Assembly: GCF_902459465.1 (NCBI RefSeq)
Contig: NC_047068.1
Span: 14,159,195-14,223,194 of the forward strand
From: Asterias rubens
Lineage: Eukaryota; Echinodermata; Asteroidea; Forcipulatida; Asteriidae
Length of the DNA: 64,000 nucleotides
Direction: 5' to 3'
Within the stretch, counting starts at the first letter, position 1. The number at the start of each line of letters is the position of its first letter. Below the pieces are notes generated by a model. It saw only the letters and a program-made list of their open reading frames with translations. It was not told where the DNA came from and searched no databases. Both the position numbers and the translations under genes were made by a program. Of this stretch, positions 46,001-57,000 are shown one piece after another.

Positions 46001-47097
46001 ACAAAAAGGAATGTCAATAATATTTTTTTTTTACTAATAATAACATGGCATGGTCAAGTTTACAAAATACATACAAGTTAAATTTATTAGATATTATTTT
46101 ATTTCACAACGAATAAAAAACAGGTGGCAGGATACGGAAATGTTATCAAGTTTGTACACATGACATGATAACGCCACGGCCGGCCACATGCAATGCATGC
46201 TGCCATGATGTGCACTGCACGTTTTTCTTGGACTGGTAAGGCACGCAATTTTTTATATGCCGCATGGCAAGTCAAAACAAGCCCATTACCATACAAGATG
46301 ACTGTATGTTTTGTCTTGAAATGTCTAGTATTAACTACACTTACCATGTTTGTGTAACAATGTCTCTAATTATTGAAATTAAAGGAAAATCTGGACCTCT
46401 CCGCGGAGCGCTTCACTGAGGACAAGACACGTGCAATTTTTTACTAAACGCAGTAACGCTATGTGAAGTCTGGTTACTGTCTTCACATAACAGCTCTTCG
46501 CTGCTGAACTGTACACAAGATAAAGGAACCAGTCTGTTCGTTGGTTTTAACCGGCATGCAAAGCGAAAAAGTAAACTTTGCAAAATACGACGGCTGTTTG
46601 CATTAAACTGCAGTATTTGACAAAAAATAAGGTTTTGCTTTTATAGGCTTAGAATTGAATTTCATACTGACCTGAACAAAAAATCAGTATTCATAAATTA
46701 TTCTCTGTATGAAATTAACATCTGCATCCGGAAACATAGCACTGTTTTTTTTTCAAAGGAAAGTTCCAAACAATAACTCATGCAATTGTTAAAAACGCGC
46801 CAAACATTAAAATGCCACTTTTGCAGTAGTCGACGTGAAAGTTGTGTGTGTCGTCTGCTGCATGCTAGCTGCCAAAGATCGAAAACAAATTAAGTTGTAA
46901 GGAAGTTTCTTCTAGCTGAACTGAATACACGATTGTGAAAAAATAAGACAACTATTCTATTGTATTAGAACGCAGTAAACGATAGATTTCGGTCGGGTAG
47001 GTAAAACAATTTTCCACGGCCAAATTAACCGAGAATTACTGAACAAAATATAGGCCTATTTAAACCGAATTTGATGAACTATTTTAGTATTTACCAT
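42906..47097 (-). CDS. SNU13: SNU13 / 15.5K (NHP2L1) K-turn RNA-binding protein, complete
   Basis: Small L7Ae-family protein that binds kink-turns in U4 snRNA (spliceosome) and box C/D snoRNAs (rRNA methylation) in the nucleus and nucleolus. Exons in transcript order: 47097-47095 (ATG only; alternative 46347-46345), 44829-44706, 44086-43949, 43030-42906. All junctions are GT-AG with matching phases, giving 129 residues against 128 in human. The K-turn contact motif [14 protein letters not shown] spans 37-50 (N41, E42 and K45 are the expected RNA contacts). The hydrophobic core [19 protein letters not shown] follows, and [16 protein letters not shown] lies near the C-terminus. The ending is [10 protein letters not shown]. 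These signatures separate SNU13 from its paralogue NHP2 and from ribosomal L7Ae. It is divergently arranged with DMC1. Confidence 0.96.
43031..43948. other. SNU13 intron 3 with repeats
   Basis: Holds a 'gactctgct' family fragment at 43128-43240 and a complete foldback MITE at 43507-43870. No coding exon is seen in it. Confidence 0.6.
43507..43870. mobile_element. Foldback MITE, family B (TTAA type)
   Basis: The left end AAAGGACACGTTGCCTTGGA and the reverse complement of the right end ACAGGAACACGTTGCCTTAG pair over about 50 bases inward, including 'gcgtttgaaaccgttt'-like arms. TTAA stands on the left; the right border TGTAA has decayed. No ORF. Confidence 0.8.
43949..44086 (-). CDS. SNU13: SNU13 coding exon 3
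   Basis: Encodes residues 43-88 plus one base, [20 protein letters not shown] to VRSKQ, the best conserved part of the protein. The acceptor is cttcag|CC and the donor is CAAG|GTCAGT. Confidence 0.97.
44235..44345 (+). mobile_element. LINE ORF2 C-terminal remnant
   Basis: One frame gives '...[15 protein letters not shown]', the typical 'LKTxLF' ending of CR1/L2-like ORF2 proteins, followed by AT-rich tail sequence. It lies in SNU13 intron 2. Confidence 0.45.
44706..44829 (-). CDS. SNU13: SNU13 coding exon 2
   Basis: Encodes residues 2-42 plus one base: an N-terminal acidic lead, AYPLADPNL, and the helix running into the K-turn motif RKGANE. The acceptor is cttcag|GCT and the donor is GAAG|GTAAA. 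Confidence 0.95.
45151..45777. mobile_element. 627 bp element with perfect 16 bp terminal inverted repeats
   Basis: Left end ATAACGTAACCCTCCT at 45151-45166; its exact reverse complement is at 45762-45777. A second inverted TAACCCTCC/GGAGGGTTA pair (45737-45745 and 45763-45771) forms a hairpin at the right end. The interior is clearly richer in G+C and CpG than the surroundings and has no long ORF. I see no obvious target duplication. Confidence 0.7.
46345..46347 (-). CDS. SNU13: SNU13 candidate first coding exon (start codon only), proximal
   Basis: On the minus strand it reads CAAACATG|GTAAGTG, with a stronger donor than the distal candidate and the same layout. About 40-100 bases upstream the sequence turns GC-richer, with an E-box CACGTG near 46429 and 'ccgcggagcgc', as a promoter might. 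It is an alternative or competing first exon. Confidence 0.5.
47095..47097 (-). CDS. SNU13: SNU13 candidate first coding exon (start codon only), distal
   Basis: On the minus strand it reads GTAAACATG|GTAAAT, so the exon would end exactly after the ATG. This matches the phase-0 start of the next exon (GCT ACT ACT...). The intron would be 2.27 kb. Upstream is the shared interval with DMC1. Confidence 0.55.
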
Positions 47098-47935
47098 GTT
47101 TACAGACAGTCACGACTCACAGACAGTCAGTGATTAGTGGTTAGCTTTGTTACTTGACACACAATGTACGGTGTTTTTATTGAAAGCTGGATGATACAAA
47201 CTCGTTCTGAGTGTCACAGTGTCAGCAGTCTGGCAGTGTGTCAGTGTCAGGGACCGGAGTGGGGGACACTGTTAAAATTAAATTGTGTCACTGTCAATGT
47301 CTTTTGTCAATGTCAATCAGTGTCACTGTAAAATCAATACAACAATTGTCATATGGCTTAGTACTAGTAGTAGTATTTAGTAAGTTAGTTTAGTTAGTTG
47401 TGTTAATGAAGTGAAATAAACATAAATTTACTTTTTGAAATAGTAGGCCTACAATCATCACATGAAATTAGTTGTATTAGTCAGCTAGGTATGATTCTAT
47501 GATATGAGTGGAAAATCAGTGATTCAGAAGCAGTTTGATGAGTTAACTGGTGAAAAGTCAGAAAGTGGCACGCACTGCAATGACTGAGCGTGTACTGTGG
47601 ATGGTAGCCCACCTGTTTCTGCTGTTTTCTTCAAAGTTTGAGTTTTAACACTAAAATTATTATTGGTCTCATCATAATCAAGATTTGTCATTTTGTCAAG
47701 ACCGTTCAACATGTTCAAAGACAAAGAAACGAATAACGAATAAAGCCCAGACACGAATAAAGTGTAAGTGGGCTATTCATGTATTAAAGTGGCACTGGTA
47801 CTGGCGGTAGGCTATCCGCTATGTAGTTTGGTGTAGGCCTTATACAAAAATCTTCTTTTTATTTTGTGAAAACTTTAGGCTCTAAAGGAGAAAACTACAG
47901 GCAATTAAAGTTGTTTTAGTTGGACATCATCAGTG
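47098..47935. promoter_or_regulatory. Divergent interval between SNU13 and DMC1
   Basis: About 840 bases separate the distal SNU13 start codon (minus) from the DMC1 start codon (plus). The interval must hold DMC1's promoter and 5' UTR and, if the distal exon is used, SNU13's as well. It contains a cluster of GTGTCA motifs at 47211-47325. No canonical TATA box is obvious for either gene. Confidence 0.6.
47211..47335. repeat. Cluster of GTGTCA motifs in the divergent promoter
   Basis: GTGTCA occurs at 47211, 47219, 47238, 47244, 47285 and about 47320, with several further TGTCA half copies between them, all on the plus strand. It could be a decayed simple repeat or a cluster of binding sites. 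Confidence 0.6.
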
Positions 47936-48001
47936 ATGGATAGTAACATCATGCAGGATCAAGTTGTACAAGAGAATATCGACGATGACATGGATGAAGA
48001 G
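47936..48001 (+). CDS. DMC1: DMC1 exon 1
   Basis: Residues 1-22, acidic N-terminal lead containing QDQVV as in other DMC1 proteins. The donor is GAG|GTAAGA. Confidence 0.9.
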
Positions 48002-51000
48002 GTAAGAACAAAGGGGCAAGGGATATGGATCATAGATAAATTTCATACAGCACCAAAACTTTGGTAAAAAGTTAAGTGCAACAATCACTCTTATTTGATG
48101 CAGTGATGTGATGATAAAGGTCTATCATGGTAAAGGTCTGTACTATAACTGCAGAGCATTTTCCAACTACACAGGGGTGTTACATTTATGGCAATCTAAC
48201 TTTAAATCATCTGTAAATATAACATTTTGTTTATTTTTTAATGCTTTTAATTTTGTGTTTCCTTCCTAAGGAGTCCTTTTTCCAGGACATTGACCTTCTG
48301 CAAAACCACGGAATTGTGAGTGAAACCTTTAGTTAATATAATAACAAAATATTTCCCATTCTAATAAAAACATAATTTAGTTAGCAAAGCACCTCTTTGT
48401 TAAAGACATGTCGGGCCTTGCACCTTTTAAAAGCTTTTTGTATAGTAGCCCACTGGGCTAGTAAACTGGTTTCTCTACTCCTCCCAGGAAAGGATAGTAG
48501 CCCAGATTTGTTCATGAAAACGTCGTGTAGGCCCTATCTTTCTTAATGGTAACAATCACAACTGGAAAAACGACCAAATTAAGTGGCATTTACACACTGA
48601 AAATAAATTAACACATTTAAAAAAAGAGTTATTCACATCTGAAAATGAACAAATTTAAGCATTTTAAACAAGAAGGTTAAACAGTTGTTAGTAGTCCACA
48701 AGGCAAATTGTGACGTAATGTTAAGAGTGAATCCCATGGGTGTAAAAAACAGAACATTTTATTTTGCAGATAACTCACGTTCAAAATAAAATGTCACCAA
48801 TGTATTGATTGAAGAAACACATACCCCATTCATACCCCACCAAACAGAAAACTTACCTTGTTTAATTTTACAGAAACCCTTTTTTGTTCCAAAACAGTAC
48901 ATTGTGTAAAACAGTTGAGTTTAATACACATTTTTATTTTTATAGCTACTATGCAAACTCTTTTTCAATAAGCATTGGGTACAACATGCACAGAAACAAC
49001 AAAACAAGCAAAGAGGTTACTAAATATTAATTTGTATTGTTTGTTGAATTTAGAATGTTGCTGACATCAAGAAACTCAAGTCTGCTGGGATCTGCACAAT
49101 CAAAGTTAGTTCATTCTTTTCAAAGAAAATTAAAACATGTTATTAATGTTTATGGTTGTTTCCGCAACAAGCAATTTATGTTTTTAGTGTGTTTATTGAA
49201 ATTTTAATCTGGATTGACGTTGCTATACAAGACAGGTTTTCAAAAGAAAATTGCGCTGCATCACCTGGGAATGGGGAATACAGCAGATACAGGTTGGATG
49301 GCTTCGGACTAGCTTCACAAAATAGGGAGACCGCCAACATTAGGGCTAGATAGCTCTACTGGTGGAGCACCAGCATGTTGACCTAGAGGTTGCAGGTTCA
49401 AATTCTGCTCTAGTAAATGTTTCTTTCTTACAACCCAAAATCACTTAAATGAAAATGAGCAGTTATGTTAAAAAGATGATATAATTTTCTTTAATTCTTC
49501 ATCTGTTGATACAGGGAATCCAGATGACAACTCGCAAGCGAATGTGTGACATTAAAGGAATATCTGAGGCCAAAATGGAGAAAATCAAAGAAGCTGCTTC
49601 AAAACTAGAAGTAAGGAGTTATTAATAAGTGCTTTAAAGGGAAGGTACACGTTTGGTAATTGTTAAAGATCAGTGTCCTCACTTGGTGTATCCCATCATA
49701 AGCATCAAATAACAAGCCTGTGAAAATATGAGCTCAATTGGTCATCGGAGTTGCGAGAAAATGATGAAAGAAAAAACACCCTTGTTGGATGAATTTGTGT
49801 GCTTTCAGATAGGAATAAAAGACTTCTAGCTAGAAGTCTTTTATTATTTTAGTGAGAAATTACCTCTTTCTCAAAAACTACTTTACTTCAGAGGGAGTCC
49901 TTTCTCACAATGTTTTATACTACCAACAGCTCCCCAATGCTCGTTACCAAGTCAGTTTTTAATTTAATATTTGTTTTGAGTAATTACCAAACATGTACCT
50001 TCCCTTTAAACCCCTTCTCATCATCGATATTATAACACACTGCAGTGTTCTGTATACTCTATAATTGGTTTATTATTTTGATAAGAAAAATTTACAACAC
50101 AACGCAAGAGGTCCAATATTGTTCATCAAGTTTACTTCCATTTACTTCCTTGACATACATCAAGCTTACTACATTCTTACTACATCCTTCATTTTCCACT
50201 AAAAAGAATCAAACTCATAATCCTGTTTAATAATCCATTACTATTTTTGCCACGCAAGATTTCCATTTGTGATTAAACAAGTTAAATTAAATTCACATAG
50301 GTTATTTTCCTGTTATTATTGAATCAGAAACCTAGAAACCAAAGTCCTAAATCCAGAGTTCTAACGTGATTTATTAACAGGTTCATGGATTCATGACAGC
50401 TCTGGAGTACAGCTCTAAGCGCAAAAACTGTTTCCGTATTACAACAGGAAGCTCAGAACTAGAGTAAGAATCTTTGTTTGCATTCATCATTTTCTTTTAT
50501 ATATTTCACATTACTTTCATAGTTCCTTGGTAGAAAACCTCTGTTTGCAGAAGTTTGAGTGGTATTTTCCCCCAAAAAAGGATTCAACAAAGAATATATC
50601 CATTTAAGCCTTTTTGAGATACGGCGGACACAATGTTATGACACTATTAGGTTTGGGTTAATCTGTCTGTATACAGGTACAACCAAACCGGACTGTGCAC
50701 TCCTATAATTGTGTCCACCATACCTCAAAAAGGCTAATGCCTTTGGCCCGATGAAAAAAACGAAACGCTACACACTAGGACTTAGTACCCCCTTCAACAA
50801 ATTACCCTTTGTAAAGTTAAAAACCTGGCCCTTTCAAAGGTAGAATTCAATGTCTGAAGTTTTTGGGGGTTTAAGTTCTGTTTTCTACAGGATGACCAGG
50901 ATGGTCATAAGATCTGAATAACTGGAGTTAATAATTTGATTAGGACTAATGCTTCACAGAGGCAATGTCTCTTTTGCCTTGCTGCTCCTTGAAATGTTCC

Positions 51001-54000
51001 AATAGAAGTTTAAAAGCTCCTCATGGAGGTGCCCTATACAAGGGAGAAAACACTGGTGCCCTTGCCCGGTCAAGAGCAAAAGCATCAGGCTTATTTGTGT
51101 TACTTTTTTGTGCTAGATAGAATTCTTCTGACTTTTAACTAAATAATTTGTTGGAATTTGCAGTAAGCTCATGGGTGGTGGCATTGAGAGTATGGCAATT
51201 ACTGAAGCATTTGGAGGTGAGTTTTTTGAGACATTTTGTTATTCTTTGCACACATTTGGTATTCAGTATGACTATGTTGTGTTGGACCTCTTCAAAAGTC
51301 AGTTATGGAATCACAGTCAGAGAATCAGGTTCATTTTAAAATTATTATGTTTGAATAATTAGCTCTTTATGAGAATACCCCCGGAGGATAAATAATATGT
51401 ACAATTTGTGGATTTTTAATTACTTATCAAAACCAGGTAGAGTTTGTTCTTAGAGAAATGTCTTGCTTTATTCTAATACGGCGATGTAGATGTTAGGGGG
51501 TTCGGGAGACTTCTCAGTTCTAAAAAGAACTGTCCTGCTTTTTTAACTATTACCCGGGCGGATGGTATAGAAAATAGGCTGGGACTACTACTTTAGCTTA
51601 TAGGATCGTGATTAACTGCACTAACGCGGAGTCAGTTCTTAAATTGGTCTCAATGTTTCGACTAGCTTGCTCTAGTCATCGTCAGGAGACTGTTACCGCA
51701 AACCAAATATATATTGATACCTCGACACACAATGCCTCAAATCCTATATTATCAAAACCAATTGACATTGCCTTGATTTTAAAATTAGATATTTTCATTT
51801 TAAGGTAAAGAGAATACTTATCAGACCTGAACTTTGAGAGAAATCATTTTGTTTAATTAACAAGCTCATCTTCTCCACTGATTTCTAGATAAACATGACC
51901 ACCAGATTTTATGAAATTGTCACAGCAGGCCTAGAATTTCATGGATGCCACGGAGGACTTCATTGCTCTACTGGTCTTGGCCTTGGTGCCCCACATAGAC
52001 GTTAAGATATTTCCAACGGAAGTGCCCTTTTCAAAATGAAAATGTCCTTGCCCTCTCAAAGATGAATTTCCAGGTCTTATTGAAAACTAGAGTATGAGAA
52101 ATGTGTTTATTCTTTTAACACCAATGGTTGGTGTATGATGAGTCCATTAACTTGACGATGTGATCTATTTTACTTTTAGAGTTCCGAACCGGCAAGACCC
52201 AGATTTCTCACACACTGTGCGTCACGACTCAACTACCTGGAGCTAACAGCTACCCTGGTGGAAAAGTAGTCTTTATTGATACTGAGAATACTTTGTATCC
52301 TTTTTTTTTTATTAACCCAACAACAATTAGTACAGAGGGATGGAGTGGTGAAGACATCAAAGCTCAGTTTCCTATAGTTTCCTCACAGGTACCCATTTTT
52401 CCCTTGGGTGATAAGAAACGATTACAGTTAAGTGTCCTGCTCGAGCACACAAGTCTCATGACCGGGGATTCAAACCCACACCCTGATTTAGATGCTCTAT
52501 GTCCCTCAGCCATGATAAAGGTCTATTTGCTGCTTTGGGCTGCAGTGATTGAGGGAGGCAATTCCAAACAAATCCCATATGTCCCTCTCTCTTTCCTTAA
52601 CGTTGATCATTCAGTCGTCCAGACAGGTTGAAGGACATTGCTGATCATTACAACCTGGACCATGGTGCAATGCTAGATAATGTTCTGTATGCAAGGGCCT
52701 ACACAAGTGAGTTATTGACTTAGATAATCTTGACTTTAGACAGAGAAAAAAAGCAAATTGTATGGACCATCTGTATGGGCATTATTTGGTTGCTTGCTCA
52801 AATTTTACACTGGACCACAAGCCCGAGAGGCGGGTAGTTTTGGTGACGGGGCCACTAAACCCTTCTTCGACCAGACAAGTCAAGCGGTCTTGTGTTTTTT
52901 AATATCAATGAAAATATTTTTCACGGGCAGTAAAGTTGAAATAGAAAACCAATGTTTTTCTTGATAGGTGAACATCAGTTTGAGCTTCTTGACTTTGCCG
53001 CTGCCAAATTCCATGAAGAGCCGGGCGTCTTCAAGTTACTGGTAAGAACGTTTTCCTTTCTTAAGATTCAAAATCAAAGAGGTGCCCATCCAGAGCTGCT
53101 CCAGAATGCAGGGATCCTGTGTTAAAATCCCACATAATTTGTATATTATGTGTTTTTTTTTATCCAAAAGCACAGAGTTTACAGTGAGAAATTCCAAATA
53201 GTGTTCTTCTAGCAACAAATACCTCTCATTATCATTACTGATCTACTTTATTATGAGCTGCCAACTCTCCCTGATTTTCAGCAAATTCCCTGAAACAAAC
53301 CAATCTTTCCATGTTCTGTTGAACAAATTTGAAAACCTCCCAATTCTGTAACTTATTCCCTATTATATTGAATGTAATTCGAAATACCTCCCTGATTGTT
53401 GTACAATCTTTCCATTGCAAAATGCAACTGTTGGCAGTTCTGCATTTTTAGCCTATAGTAAACTTGAGGGAATATGAACTTATTGAAGCTTTATGGATGC
53501 ATAGCTGAGTCATATCTGTTACACCATAACCTAGTTGTCCTAATTATCATGTCAGGTGTATCATAACAGATTTATAACCTGCAATATAATAGGATCAATA
53601 TTAAGCCCCCATTGGACTATGCAGTGTTTTAAAGGCACTGGACACCTTTTGGTAATTGTCAAAGACCAGTATCCTCACTTGGTGTATCCCAACATACGCA
53701 TAAAATAACAAATCTATGCAAATTTTGACTAATTGGTCATCGAAGTTGCAAGGGAATAATGAAAGAAGAAAAAACAGTTGTTGCACAAATTTGTGTGCTT
53801 TCAGATGCATAATCAAAGGCTTCAGGCCTTAAGGCTTTTCTTATTTGAGTGAGAAATTACCTCTGTCTAAAAATCTATGTTACTTCAGAGGGAGTCGTTT
53901 CTCAAAATGTTTTATACTATCAACAGCTCTCCATTGCCGAGTTTGTTTTTATGCTTCCCGTTATTTTGAGTAGTCCAATAGTGTCCAGTGCCTTTAAAGG

Positions 54001-57000
54001 GAAGGTATACTCGTGGTAATCCCTCTTTAAATTAATGGAAACAAAAACCTTTGGTTAGAGAGCCTACAGCAGCCTTTGATAGTATAAATGTGAAAATGTC
54101 TTCTATTCATGAGTTCAAAGAGGCCCTAAAAACCCACTTTTTCACAGCTGCTTTTCATTAATGTTTGTGTTTCTTCCTTGCGCCGTGAGTATCACTTGTG
54201 GAAATAATGAAGTGAAATAATTCTCAAAATAATAACTTTGTTTTTTTTACCTATACACAGATGTGTGTTAGCATACTCGGTACTTTCCCGAGTCCTGTGA
54301 ACAAATTTCAAATGCATATTACACGGGTGGGATTCGAACCCACGACCCTGCACATCAGTGTATGGGTAAAAACCAAACTTAATATACTCTTTATCCCCGA
54401 TGCAAGTTTAAACAGCCAATAAAGGATGATCTCAAATATATAGATATTACAGTTTTCTAATAGCTGGAGTCCATAGGAAACATAAAAAAATATAACGAGT
54501 CTCTTACCTCATGTTAAAACATGGTAAAAATTGGTTTTTCTCCAGAACGCTACATGCCAAATTTCTGAAAAACGCGGGGTCAAACAAACTCGCGCGACAA
54601 AGGAATCGTGACGTCAGTGGCGGCTATTTGATGTGGAAAATAGCGCCCCTAGTTTGCCAAAGCTGGAGAACTCTGTTCAAACCCAATTAGGGGAAAATCG
54701 TCACTGGTGTCAAGGGGTCATTAAAATAGATAAGCCGTTTTTGACTCTCGGCTGAAAAAGCCGCATGGCCGGGTGCATATTTGACTCTAGTTATTTATTA
54801 CTAAATGCAATTTTTGAGAGTAAAATGGTCATTAACCGGTATCTACGATGTCTATTTGGCCATAAAAAGGTAATGGTTGAAATATTTGGATCATCCTTTA
54901 TTGGCTCTTTAACATCTATTAAATTCTCAAAATGCTTCATATTATCAAAAGCTGCCGTAGTCTTCCAACAGAAGTTGTTGTTGCCATTAGTTTTTAGAGT
55001 CATTACCAAACGTACATTCACTTTAGTACATAATCAGTGAGTTTCAAGAGTGAAAACCAATCATCTTTTTATGATAACCATGCAACGATAAATGAGGAGA
55101 CTCTAAAGTGCAGTGTCATAAACAGAACATGATGATCTTGCAAAGTAATAAGAATGAGTGTCATTGATTTAGTACAATGACCATTTTGGCGTCTAGAGTT
55201 TCATTACTGTAGGGGCTATAAGGGACATACTGGAAAAATAAGACTTTGAGATTGTAGCTCTTTGAAGGACCGAGAGGCTCTGTATAAGATTGGTTTATTT
55301 TACTGGGGGTGTCATCATTATATAGCTCAGGTTTCATGACAAAGTCTTGATGAAGCCTTGAGAATAAACCAAAAGAACTCTTTCCGTCTGCATCAAGTAA
55401 AATTCTCAAGATTTATAACTTTATTTATTATAGTATAACTCATTTTAGGATCTGGCAGAAAATCATAGTTGTGATTTAGCAATCATAACAAACAATAACA
55501 AAAACTCTGTCTGGGGTGTACACTTGGTCTACAATCCCGGCAAAAATGCTAAGGCCACATGACAATAAACATACATACATACCCTCCCCATCTCCCCCGT
55601 CAATGTTGTTAGGAGCGCAGACCGCGCAATGAGAGCCAACATTAAATGGGGGGGTTAGGGGCGGGGGCGCAATGAGATATGGCTGGGATTGTAGATATAA
55701 AGACCAGAGAAACTAATTATTCAAGAAGAAAATACTACATTCATAAAGAATTTGGCAACATCTTTACTCGGTTGCAATTTTCAGGAAAATGTTGAGGCAA
55801 AAGATCCATAAAAAATATATCCCTGGCTCTGGAAAAATCCAAACAAATCAGAGACCGATGAGAAAGAGAGCAGATCACAGAAAACATGTCAAGATTTTCT
55901 TGTTTTGTTTATCTTTCATTGCAGATAATTGACTCCATCATGGCATTATTCAGAGTAGATTTCAGTGGACGGGGAGAACTTGCTGACAGACAACAAAAAC
56001 TGGCTCAAATGCTCTCCAAACTACAAAAAATATCTGAAGGTAAACAACTTTACACGGTCAAGCTTCATTTTGCAAAGCCAGCAGCATAAACTTTGACTTG
56101 AGACTTTTTTTTGAATATGCAGAGCCAAGCCAAACAACCAGTTAATCTCTTGCATTTTTTGCATCCAGCAAGAGTCTAACATCCTCTTGAAGACGGCAGG
56201 CCTGATACTTCATTTGCCTCCATGCCCACTGGTGCCTTGGTGCCCTTGAAATGCCCCAGTAGAAATTTACAATTTTCTCATAGGTGCCCGTTACCAAGCA
56301 GAAAATGCCTTGGTGCCCTTGCCCTTTCAAAAGCAAAGCATACAGGCCTGAGATGATCAGAGCATCCTGATCAAAACATTGAGTTGTCAACCACCGGTTC
56401 TTTTTAGAACCAACACTACTCAAAAGAACCGGTCCCACTGCAAACCTCACCTGTTTATAAAAACCTACCAGAATACTATTTGCTTTTCACATTTTCACTT
56501 TTCCTTTGTATTTGTCAGAGTACAACGTCTCTGTCTTTGTAACTAATCAGATGACATCTGATCCTGGAGCAACAATGAGGTACAGTTTTACTTCGATCTT
56601 ATTTTGTATAGATTTATTATCTCATATTGTTTTACATTTCTATGAAAATCACAGTAGGGCAACTACTTAGGGTTGTTTGGAATCATGGCAAAAGTTTTGT
56701 ACAACAATTACCTTTTATTAACACAATGTTGATTAGTTACACACAAATACCAGGACCTCACAGTCCCGCTTTTGGTTGTACTTTTTTCAGTCTTCTTTCA
56801 AGATGTTTCTCCTTTTTCGATTTGTGCGAGACTTGCACAGTCTTAAGCTTTTTCATGTCACACAATGTAGTAGTGATTGACTCCTAAGTTTCTATTTTTG
56901 TAATGTAGCTTTCAGGCGGACCCTAAGAAACCTATTGGCGGTCATATCCTTGCCCATGCCTCAACGACACGATTGAGTCTCAGGAAAGGACGAGGTGAAT

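Larger units (their letters stand above)
44830..47094. other. SNU13 intron 1 (2.3 kb)
   Basis: Contains the proximal alternative start exon (46345-46347) and the 627 bp GC-richer element at 45151-45777. The rest looks unremarkable and AT-rich. Confidence 0.6.
53042..55924. other. DMC1 intron 9 (2.9 kb)
   Basis: Contains a family-A MITE (53629-53997), an abutting MITE end (53994-54040), a LINE ORF2 remnant (54085-54165), a reversed tRNA-like B box at 54328-54350 and a CpG-containing block at 54535-54780. No exon apart from the flanking ones. Confidence 0.6.

Noticed and set aside
42906-47097. NHP2 or ribosomal L7Ae/L30 as the identity of the small RNA-binding protein
   Set aside because: Length, [14 protein letters not shown] and the [12 protein letters not shown] segment are those of SNU13.
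49345-49420. A functional tRNA gene
   Set aside because: The D and T arms fold but the anticodon stem and acceptor stem do not pair; it is a tRNA-derived repeat. The same reasoning applies to the tRNA-like heads at 4420, 9583, 17740, 28915 and 41690.
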